DNA from: an uncultured Ruminococcus sp.
Lineage (GTDB): Bacteria; Bacillota; Clostridia; Oscillospirales; Ruminococcaceae
DNA: 6,457 bases
NCBI GenBank assembly: GCA_946404705.1
Contig: CAMJES010000132.1
Location: forward strand, 1-6,457
Direction of reading: 5' to 3'
Shown piece after piece: positions 1 to 6,457 of the stretch. The notes below the pieces were generated by a model. The model saw only the letters and a list, made by a program, of their open reading frames with translations, was not told where the DNA came from and did no database searches. Each line of letters opens with the position of its first letter. Position 1 is the first letter of the stretch. The translations under genes and the position numbers were made by a program.

Positions 1-47
1 GATATCATAGCCGGTGACTGGAGTTCAGACGTGTGCTCTTCCGATCT
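1..47. other. Illumina TruSeq P7-side adapter with index remnant (artefact)
   Basis: Bases 14-47 are identical to the 34-nt TruSeq Read 2 adapter as I know it, beginning GTGACTGGAGTTC and ending CTTCCGATCT. Bases 1-13 fit the region just outside it in a library molecule. Read on the minus strand they give an 8-nt word CGGCTATG, which I recall as a TruSeq HT i7 index, then ATATC where the P7 side should read ATCTC (one mismatch). This is synthetic library DNA, not part of the genome. It cuts addA and supplies a false stop codon to it. Confidence 0.97.
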
Positions 48-2238
48 CGCTCATCGAGGAGAGAAAATCCGTGCTGTCGTAAACGGTCACGATAAGCTTT
101 TCAAGGCTCTGCGAAGCCGCGCAGATACGAAGCTTTTTGAAGATATCGCAAAATCTGCAAAGCTTTCCCCTTGCGGAATATCCGCTGCCCTCGCTTACTG
201 CCTTTAGGACGGTTTTATACAGCTTTTCGTCACGCTCCTCCGAAAGCAGCCTAAGTTCCGCCGTTTCATCTGCGTCCAGCATGAACATCGGCGACATAAG
301 CACCGAAACGAGCGGTATATCCTGCATCGGATTGTCTATCACTTTAAGCAGATTTACAAGCACCGCTATCTCACGGGATTGAAGATAGCTGACCGTTTCC
401 TCGCACACGGCTTTTATGCCCATTTGCGCAAGCTCATCGGCGTAAAGCTGACCTCTCGCCCTGTCGCGAAGCAGTATGCAGAAATCTCGCGGTTCGCAGG
501 GGCGCAGAACGCCCTTGTCAAATACGGTTTCAACACCGAGCATCGACTTTATCTTTGCCGCTGCCGCACGAGCCTCCGCCTGAACTGCCGAAAGAGCCTC
601 GCCGCCCTCTTCATCATTATCATCGGGGACTGATGTGCCGCTGTCGGGAGAGAAAATTATCTCGGTCGCTCTGTCCGCTTCGGGATAAGCTGCACCGTAT
701 TCGAGCCGCTCGGCTTCGGTGTAGTCAATGCCGCCCGATTCGCGGCTCATGATATTCTCAAACACATCGTTGACAAAGTCCACAACATCGGTACTGCTTC
801 GGAAATTGCGGTTGAGCAGAACAGCCGCGTTCGATCCCTCAAAACCCTTGAAATACGGCTCGGACGAGTCGAGGACTTCAAGAAAATTGTTCGGATTTGC
901 AAGACGGAAACGGTAGATAGACTGCTTTACATCGCCTACGACAAAAAGATTATCTCCGCCCCTTTCCGCCGTGCCGTTGTGCGAAAGCATACGGAATATC
1001 ATGTTCTGCGTGTTGTTCGCATCCTGAAATTCGTCTATCATTATAAGCTTATAATACTCGGAAAGCTCACGGGCAAGCGGAGTTTGGGTCACTCTGCCGC
1101 TTTCGTCCTTTCTGCACAAAAGCCGAACGGCAAGCTGCTCCGCATCGGAAAATCCGAGCGCGTTTTTATCGGACTTAATGCTTTCTGTCTCCTTTATAAG
1201 CTCCTTTACAATGACTGAGATACCGTCAATTACCTCTGCGTTTATGCGGTAATCATCGGCAATGCTTTCCGCAGTAAAAACGCTGTCCGAGATATCTCTC
1301 GCAAGCTTTTTATACCTGTCGCGGAAGTCCTTGACCGTATTTATCTCACCCTCTTCGGGCGAACCCTTTTCCGTTTTCGGATAGCGGCAGGTTTCAAACT
1401 TTATTTCGGGCGGCATTCTCTCGTTCCACGGCAAAGCGGTATCTTTTACACGTTCGGAAAGCGTTTCAAGCGTATCCGCTTCGCCCGATATCAGCTGCTT
1501 TGCCTTGGATTTACCGTCATCGGGAACTATCTCTGCGGCGTAATATGCAAGCGCAGCCGCACTTTTAAGCTGCCCCGAAGCATACTCCGCATACGCCTTT
1601 GCAAGAGGGTCGTTTCTCTCGTCAAAAGGCTTTTCATATCGTTCCTTTGCGCTGTCGAGAAAGTCGGTCGGGAACGGCAGCGACATTATGAATCTATACA
1701 CCGAAAGGACGGTCTTTTCAAGCTCCGAATCGCCCCTTGCGCCCGAACAGGTAAAGTCGGAAAACTTTTTCATAAGCTCGGGCTGCTGACCGTAAAGCCG
1801 TTCAAACACGTTTTCAACTGCCTTTGCGGTGATAAGCTTTTCCTCGGAATCGTCAATTATCCTAAAGCCTGCGGAAACGTTGAGCGACTGAACGTTTTCC
1901 CTTATAAGGTCAAAGCAGAATGAATGAATTGTCGATATTTTCGCAGACGGGATAAGCGCCTGCTGGCTGAAAAGCCACTCGTTGTCAGGCTCGGCTTCAA
2001 GCTGCTTTGCGACAGCGTCCGAAAGGCGCTGCTTCATCTGTGCAGCCGCGTCATTCGTGAACGTTACAACGATAATCTTGTCGGCAGGAACTTTGTTTTC
2101 GTTATCCGATAAGATACGCAGCAGCCTTTCGACCAAAACGGAGGTCTTTCCGCTTCCTGCCGCTGCGGAAACTATGACCGATGTATCCCTTGCTTCGATA
2201 GCTTCAAGCTGCTTGTCCGTCCATCTATTCTCAGCCAT
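48..2238 (-). CDS. addA: ATP-dependent helicase/nuclease subunit A, AddA (partial, C-terminus missing)
   Basis: AddA is the 3'-5' UvrD/Rep-type (SF1A) helicase and nuclease subunit of the AddAB complex, which resects double-strand breaks for RecA-dependent repair in the cytoplasm. Numbered from the ATG at 2238, the visible 730 residues hold the Q-motif (about 6-14), Walker A AAAGSGKT (25-32), motif Ia VVTFTN (from 57), STIHSFC (102-108), the DEFQD Walker B (402-406), motif III GDVKQSIYRFR (435-445) and motif IV LNRNFRSS (475-482). Family members are about 1200 residues, so motifs V-VI and the C-terminal RecB-like nuclease are missing. The gene runs into the adapter at base 48; the last fully genomic codon is Ser at 49-51. 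I chose the ATG at 2238 over an in-frame GTG at 2256 because the GTG lies next to the AGGAGG that serves the ATG. It overlaps the end of addB by 8 bp, suggesting translational coupling. No frameshift is seen in the visible part. Confidence 0.96.
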
Positions 2239-5200
2239 TGTTTTCTCCCTCCTCACGCATTATACCGTCCAGTTTTTCACGCATTTTATCCGCCGCGTCG
2301 GGCGCGTAATCTCTCTTTACGATGTTCGGGTAATTTCCGCATACCGAGCTGTAATCGCAGTACGAACAGGGTGAAGCGGTTCCGTTTATAAGCGGTTCAG
2401 CCTCGATCTTTCCGCCTTTTATGCCCATTGCGGTTTCTTTTAAGATATCCTCGGAATATTTCCTAAGCGCGGCAATTTGGTCTTCGGTGATAACGCTTGA
2501 ATTGCTGTAAAAATCGCCGTCTTTCTTTATCCTTACGGGGATAAATGTTCCTTCAAGGCCATTTTCCATTGCGCCTGCGATATCTCTGTCGGCAAGGACT
2601 ACGCCGTCCATTTTGCAGCCGCTTTTTTCGTAGGAAAGCTTGTCCTCTTCACTCGGCTCTCTGCCGAGTGTGGGAACGTTGTCCTTGGCATGCATATAAA
2701 GCACACCAGCAGGCAGAGCGGCGTGGTATTTACCCTCGTTGAGCGGCGCATCGGGGTTCGTTACCGCAAATATATACAAAAGCATTTGCATATTTATGCC
2801 GTAATAAAGGTCGGCAAGTGAGAACACCTTTGAACCCGTCTTGTAGTCGACAACGCGGACGTAGGTTATATTGTCCTTGACGAATGTGTCGATACGGTCT
2901 ACCGCTCCGACAAAGCTTACGGTCGTTTTATCGGGAAGCTGCAATACGGTCGGTTTTTCATCGCTGTTTTCGGCGTAGGAAAGCGTATACTCAAAGCTTG
3001 ACGGCGAAAAATCCGACTGTGAAAATTCCAGCTTCAATCTGTATATGATATCGGTGAGCGTATCGGCAAGCCGTCCGAAAGCGGCAAGGAAACGCTTGGT
3101 CTTGCCGTAGCTGCCGCCGACCTCCGCCGAGGCGTAATACTCACCGAGCTTATCTTTTACTATTGCGGAGATATCGCTGCGCTCCATTTTCACGAAGCTG
3201 TCCTTGTCATATTCCCTCAAAAATTCGCAAAGACAGTAATGCACGGCATTTCCTTTTGACGGCGCGGAAAGCTCAACGCGCTGACGGGGATAGATATTCA
3301 GTCCCTTTTTGCAGAAGTATATGAACGGGCATTTTCTGTAATCCTCAAGGCGTGAAGCGGAAAGGTTGATGTTGCCGCCGAAGATACGCTCGGCGTTTTC
3401 TCTGCGCAGCGAATGTCTGCCCTTGACGGGGTTATCGGCAAGGCGAAGCTTTTCGCGGTTCTCGGGGGAATAGTCCTCAAGCGCAGCACGAATGCTCGCA
3501 ATGTCGGGGTCGTTCCTGCGGAAAGCTCGGATATACTGATAATATGCGTTCTGCTCGGTCGTGCAGAAGAACAGTATGCCGAGATCGCGTTCCGTCAGCT
3601 TTATATCCCCGAACATTCCCTCGATCTGCCTTACGGCAAAGGACGGATAAAGCGGACTTCCCGAAACGCTTGCAACGGGATATGTAACATACAGCCGCTC
3701 ACGGGCAGCCGACAAAACCGAATAGGCAATAAAGCGCTCCTCCGAGTTCTTTTCGCGCAGCGAACCGCCTATTTCTATCTGAGCGGCGCGAAAACGCTCG
3801 GTGTCCTTGTCGGAAAAAAGCGGCGAGGGCTTGGGCGCAAACGGGAAAACGCCCTCGTTCGCACCGATAACGAATATCGCCTTTGGGTTGGAAAAACGCG
3901 AAGTGTGCGCGGCTGTGAAGCTGACGCTGTCGAGCGTTTTCGGCGGCGCGGAAAGCTTCATCCCCGAAACTGCGGCGTCAAAAAGCTCCGCAAATTCCGC
4001 GGCGGTTATCTCACTTCCGCCGAGCGTTCGGTAAAACGTCTGCAAAAGCTCGCAGAGCATATCCCAAAGCTGCTTTGCTTCACGGACTGCAAGCAGAGCT
4101 TCGCTGTTTTCGCCTGCGTTTTCCGCAGCTTTCGTGACGGTTTCGGCAATTTTTACCTCTTCAAGAAAATCCGAAACGGCGCGGCAGATACTATCCGCTT
4201 TTCCGTCCGAAGATTTTCTGCGCAGGCTTTCAAGCGGCATAACTACGGCTTTTCTTGCCTCCTCCGCAATTCCGTCCTTTTCATCGGCAATGCGGAACGG
4301 CTCGCTCCACATCTTCCCCTCAACGTTCCATTTATAGCAGTATTCTTCAAGTATATCAGCCTGCTCATCGTCAAGTCCCGAATAGCCCGTCTTGATATAG
4401 CGCAGTATCTCCTCGGTGGAGAAATTGCGCATCGAAGCAAGCTTAATCGCGGTTCTTATGAAAATGACCATAGCTTTATGCGAAATTCCGTCCGAAGCAT
4501 CGGTATAAAGCGGAATATCCGAACGTCCGAACGCCGCTTCTATCATCGGGGCATAGCTTTCGGGATTGCGCGCTGTTACAGCGATATCCGAATACTTGTA
4601 ACCCTCCTCGCGGACAAGACGGCATATCTCCGCTGCAACATAGTCCGCTTCGGCATAAGGCTCTGCGGCTTCGTACACCTTGACGGCTCTGCACTCGCCG
4701 CCAAAGTTTTCACGCTTCGAGCGGAGAATGTTTTTCCGCATAAATTCAAGCTCGGGTGCTTCAAAGCGGCGGTTCTCCGTGAGAAAAGCCTTGTTCGTCT
4801 GCACTTCCGCGTCCTTTGCTATCGCAATAAGCTTTGCGGCTGTTGTGTTGACGGTATCAAAAAGCGAAAAATTCTTCGGGAATTCGTCCTCGGTCGAAAG
4901 CGCGACCGTTACTCCCGAACAGTCGCGTATCATAACTTTGAGCAGTTCATATTCATCGGGCGTGAAGCTCTTGAACTCGTCTATGAAGAACTCCGTATCC
5001 TTGAAAAAGCCGTTCTCGGAAGCCTTTTTCGCCGCTTCGGTGAGGTCGGTTCCACTGTCCTTGAAGCCGTGCTTTTCAAGGCTGTTCATATATCCCGAAT
5101 AAATAAGCGCGATATCCTTTGCTTTCGGGCGTATCGTTTCATCAAGCGCCGCAAGCTTTTCCGAAAGCTGCTCGGGGGAAACTCCTGCCGCCGAAAATGC

Positions 5201-5578
5201 CTTTACTATTTCAAGCGCATCTGCGACAAAGCGCGTTTTCGCAGCCTGCCTGCCGTAAAATTCAAGCGAATGTTCGCTGCGAAGCCTTGAAAGCACCTCG
5301 TACATTATAACGCTTTTTACCGTTTCATCGGCATATTTCCCCCTAAGTCCGCCATATTTTATGAATATATACTTCGCCGCGCGTGAGAAGTTGATTATCT
5401 CCATACGGTTGAAAGCTTCCATACCCATGAAATTATATAAAAGGCGGTTGTATTCGAAGTTGAATTGGTCGGGAACTATTGCATATACCTTTTTCCCATC
5501 GGAAACGGCACGGCTTATCCTTGTCATTATTTCGTATGATTTTCCCGTACCTGCTCCGCCGCATATCAAATTGAGCAT
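2231..5578 (-). CDS. addB: ATP-dependent helicase/nuclease subunit B, AddB (complete)
   Basis: AddB is the second subunit of AddAB. From work on the Bacillus complex it is a helicase-like protein without full helicase motifs that takes part in Chi recognition, and its nuclease cuts the 5'-ended strand. The 1115 residues match the family length (about 1150). Visible are Walker A GGAGTGKS (7-14) and the Walker B-like FFIDEFKSFTPDE (197-209). The RecB-type nuclease comes next: H780 in a GNAVH context, D893 in GAVDRID, D911 and K913 in VVDYKTG, then Q931 in the following helix. The four Fe-S ligands are C750 (KCPFIYF) and C1071, C1074 and C1080 (C-x2-C-x5-C), which clamp the nuclease domain in this family. 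All expected residues are present, so it should be active. The ATG at 5578 has an AAGGAG site 9 nt upstream. It is first in the addBA operon, with its own strong promoter, and its stop overlaps the addA start. Confidence 0.97.
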   Translation of the reverse strand: MLNLICGGAGTGKSYEIMTRISRAVSDGKKVYAIVPDQFNFEYNRLLYNFMGMEAFNRMEIINFSRAAKYIFIKYGGLRGKYADETVKSVIMYEVLSRLRSEHSLEFYGRQAAKTRFVADALEIVKAFSAAGVSPEQLSEKLAALDETIRPKAKDIALIYSGYMNSLEKHGFKDSGTDLTEAAKKASENGFFKDTEFFIDEFKSFTPDEYELLKVMIRDCSGVTVALSTEDEFPKNFSLFDTVNTTAAKLIAIAKDAEVQTNKAFLTENRRFEAPELEFMRKNILRSKRENFGGECRAVKVYEAAEPYAEADYVAAEICRLVREEGYKYSDIAVTARNPESYAPMIEAAFGRSDIPLYTDASDGISHKAMVIFIRTAIKLASMRNFSTEEILRYIKTGYSGLDDEQADILEEYCYKWNVEGKMWSEPFRIADEKDGIAEEARKAVVMPLESLRRKSSDGKADSICRAVSDFLEEVKIAETVTKAAENAGENSEALLAVREAKQLWDMLCELLQTFYRTLGGSEITAAEFAELFDAAVSGMKLSAPPKTLDSVSFTAAHTSRFSNPKAIFVIGANEGVFPFAPKPSPLFSDKDTERFRAAQIEIGGSLREKNSEERFIAYSVLSAARERLYVTYPVASVSGSPLYPSFAVRQIEGMFGDIKLTERDLGILFFCTTEQNAYYQYIRAFRRNDPDIASIRAALEDYSPENREKLRLADNPVKGRHSLRRENAERIFGGNINLSASRLEDYRKCPFIYFCKKGLNIYPRQRVELSAPSKGNAVHYCLCEFLREYDKDSFVKMERSDISAIVKDKLGEYYASAEVGGSYGKTKRFLAAFGRLADTLTDIIYRLKLEFSQSDFSPSSFEYTLSYAENSDEKPTVLQLPDKTTVSFVGAVDRIDTFVKDNITYVRVVDYKTGSKVFSLADLYYGINMQMLLYIFAVTNPDAPLNEGKYHAALPAGVLYMHAKDNVPTLGREPSEEDKLSYEKSGCKMDGVVLADRDIAGAMENGLEGTFIPVRIKKDGDFYSNSSVITEDQIAALRKYSEDILKETAMGIKGGKIEAEPLINGTASPCSYCDYSSVCGNYPNIVKRDYAPDAADKMREKLDGIMREEGENNG
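2248..2253 (-). promoter_or_regulatory. Ribosome binding site of addA
   Basis: The minus strand reads AGGAGG here, followed by a 9-nt spacer (GAGAAAACA) and the ATG at 2238. The site lies inside the last codons of addB. It decides the start: the upstream in-frame GTG at 2254-2256 touches this motif and has no equally good site of its own. Confidence 0.85.
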
Positions 5579-5587
5579 TGTATTTCG

Positions 5588-5593
5588 CTCCTT
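5588..5593 (-). promoter_or_regulatory. Ribosome binding site of addB
   Basis: The minus strand reads AAGGAG, then the 9-nt spacer CGAAATACA and the ATG at 5578. This supports that start, which is also the only one that leaves the Walker A motif at the usual distance (residue 7) from the N-terminus. Confidence 0.88.
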
Positions 5594-5618
5594 TCGGATA
5601 TTTTTATGTTTCTATACA

Positions 5619-5647
5619 ATTATAACATATCACAGGCAGCGTTTCAA
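5619..5647 (-). promoter_or_regulatory. Sigma-A type promoter of addBA
   Basis: On the minus strand there is a -35 box TTGAAA (5642-5647), a spacer of exactly 17 bp, and a perfect -10 box TATAAT (5619-5624). The -10 is preceded by TGT, giving an extended TGnTATAAT element. Transcription should start near 5611-5613, leaving an untranslated leader of about 33 nt before the addB ATG at 5578. The promoter lies just downstream of the cyclase terminator, so addBA is probably transcribed independently. I saw no GAAC-N4-GTTC style LexA box around it. The boxes are read directly; promoter activity is inferred. Confidence 0.87.
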
Positions 5648-5693
5648 GCTTATATAAACACATCATTTACCTCCTGCCCGATTTTTGGACAGC

Positions 5694-5727
5694 AAAAACG
5701 CAGCTTACAGTTGCCGTAAGCTGCGTT
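5694..5727 (-). terminator. Rho-independent terminator after the GGDEF gene
   Basis: A perfect 12-bp inverted repeat (5697-5708 with 5716-5727) encloses a 7-nt loop. On the minus strand the right arm GTAAGCTGCGTT runs into a run of five T residues (5694-5698). It begins 6 nt after the cyclase stop codon at 5734, as expected for an intrinsic terminator of that gene. On the plus strand the hairpin is not followed by a comparable T-run, so it is probably not bidirectional. Confidence 0.88.
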
Positions 5728-5733
5728 GTCAGT

Positions 5734-6412
5734 TTATATTGCCGCTGTTTGCATAAGAGCGGCCTTTTTACGCTTTTTATCCTCATACATTGCCGAATCC
5801 GCACGGCGGAAAACATCGGCAAATTCCTTATCTTCGCCGTGACGGTATGCCGAAGCTCCAACGGCGATATGAACCTGACGGTAAATTTCCGCCTTGCCGT
5901 CATTGAACCTGCTCATTTCATCTTCAAGCTTTTGAAGCAGTCCGTTTATCTCGGCTTCGCTTTTGCCCTCGACAACTGCGGCAAATTCATCTCCGCCTAT
6001 CCTATAACAGCATCCCTTTTCAAAAGCGACACTTATGATATCGGCTGCATTTTTTATAAGCACATCGCCCATTTCATGACCGAATGTATCGTTGACCTTT
6101 TTAAGTCCGTTCAGATCCATTACAAAGAGCGCAAAATCCGCTTTTTCATCTTTGATATTCGCCGAAAGCTCTTCGATCTTTTTATTGTATGCAAGGCTGT
6201 TGCCGATCTTTGTCAGCGAATCAATGTAAGCAAGGCTGTTGATATAATCAATATGCCTTTTAAGCGAATCCACCATTTTGGCAAGGCTTTCCGACAGGAC
6301 TTCGACCTCATCGCCCGTTTTGCAGGAAAGCTCGGTTTCCAGCTTATTCTCCGCTATTTTCTGAGCCTTTTCGGTCAGTTCGAGCAAGGGACGTGTGAAG
6401 CGGTTTGTCCAT
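5734..6412 (-). CDS. HAMP-GGDEF diguanylate cyclase (partial, N-terminus missing)
   Basis: The enzyme joins two GTP into the second messenger c-di-GMP. The visible 225 residues begin WTNRFTRPLLELTEKA, the start of a HAMP linker (about 2-55) with conserved Pro8 and GDEVEVL at 33-39. This implies a membrane sensor whose input domain and transmembrane segments lie beyond the adapter. The GGDEF domain (about 60-215) has the metal-binding Asp99 in VMDLNGLKKVND, guanine-binding Asn107 and Asp116, and an intact GGDEF at 139-143, so it should be catalytic. The inhibitory RxxD site before GGDEF is absent (FEKG at 130-133). Asp116 corresponds to PleD Asp344, favouring c-di-GMP over the mixed GMP-AMP product of Hypr enzymes, where it is Ser. 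A TTG at 6385-6387 could be mistaken for the start, but the frame continues upstream through HAMP sequence. The gene ends in TAA at 5734-5736 and is followed by a terminator. Its signal is unknown. Confidence 0.93.
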
Positions 6413-6457
6413 AGATCGGAAGAGCGTCGTGTAGGGAAAGAGTGTAGATCTCGGTGG
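6413..6457. other. Illumina TruSeq universal (P5-side) adapter, reverse complement (artefact)
   Basis: The last 45 bases begin AGATCGGAAGAGCGTCGTGT and continue through GTGTAGATCTCGGTGG, which is the reverse complement of the TruSeq universal adapter as I know it. There is no i5 index inside it, so this end is of the single-index design. It is synthetic and truncates the HAMP-GGDEF gene. Confidence 0.98.

Noticed and set aside
3413..5290. A 625-codon open frame on the plus strand, antisense to addB.
   Set aside because: It lies wholly within addB, which has intact family motifs. The translation is rich in Arg, Cys and Phe with no recognisable domain, and there is no promoter or convincing ribosome binding site. 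Codon bias of the sense gene suppresses antisense stops, which explains the length.
5667..5903. A 78-codon minus-strand frame that runs past the cyclase stop.
   Set aside because: Most of it overlaps the cyclase in another frame and it runs through the terminator hairpin. Its Arg/Thr-rich translation has no family resemblance.
6385..6387. TTG as the start codon of the GGDEF protein.
   Set aside because: The frame stays open upstream and codes for conserved HAMP residues (TNRFTRP), so this is an internal Leu codon of a truncated gene.
48..6412. Recurrent short words such as AAGCTT, GCAAGC and GAAAGC across the window as possible repeats or Chi-like sites.
   Set aside because: They fall in frame with common Ala, Leu and Ser codons on the minus strand, with no regular spacing. 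The Chi sequence of this organism is unknown, so enrichment cannot be claimed by eye.
48..6412. A novel defence or accessory system built from AddAB plus a c-di-GMP cyclase.
   Set aside because: addBA is a standard housekeeping repair operon. The cyclase is separated from it by a terminator and an independent promoter, with no transposase, toxin, CRISPR or phage genes nearby.
5749..6414. A 221-codon plus-strand open frame across the GGDEF gene.
   Set aside because: It is the antisense shadow of a clear HAMP-GGDEF coding frame, and its end lies in the adapter.

Overview
This is an ordinary chromosomal fragment, most likely from a Bacillota (Clostridia) bacterium, possibly an Oscillospirales/Ruminococcus-like gut or rumen organism. 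The signs are the AddA/AddB type of recombination nuclease in addB-addA order, strong AGGAGG-type ribosome binding sites, a near-consensus sigma-A promoter with an extended -10, and mid-range GC. The assignment below phylum is an inference from style only. All genes lie on the minus strand, so transcription runs from high to low coordinates.

Both ends are not biological. Bases 1-47 are an Illumina TruSeq P7-side adapter with index remnant, and bases 6413-6457 are the reverse complement of the TruSeq universal (P5-side) adapter. The genomic insert is therefore about 48-6412 (6365 bp), and both terminal genes are cut by library adapters.

In transcription order, 5734-6412 is the C-terminal part of a HAMP-GGDEF diguanylate cyclase whose N-terminal sensor and membrane region is lost. 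It is followed by a clear intrinsic terminator (5694-5727). A short intergenic stretch carries a strong promoter (-35 at 5642-5647, -10 at 5619-5624) and a ribosome binding site. Next is a complete addB (2231-5578, 1115 aa), then addA (48-2238), which overlaps addB by 8 bp and loses roughly its last 40% to the adapter.

AddA (3'-5' helicase plus nuclease) and AddB (pseudo-helicase plus nuclease with a Fe-S cluster) form the heterodimer that resects double-strand breaks for RecA-dependent repair. The overlapping genes fit coupled synthesis of the two subunits. The cyclase makes the second messenger c-di-GMP. A terminator and a separate promoter set it apart from addBA, so no functional link is implied. 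There is no gene-free stretch over 300 bases. I found no CRISPR array, mobile element, tRNA/rRNA or novel multi-gene system; the most important second-look items are the adapter artefacts and the false protein ends they create.
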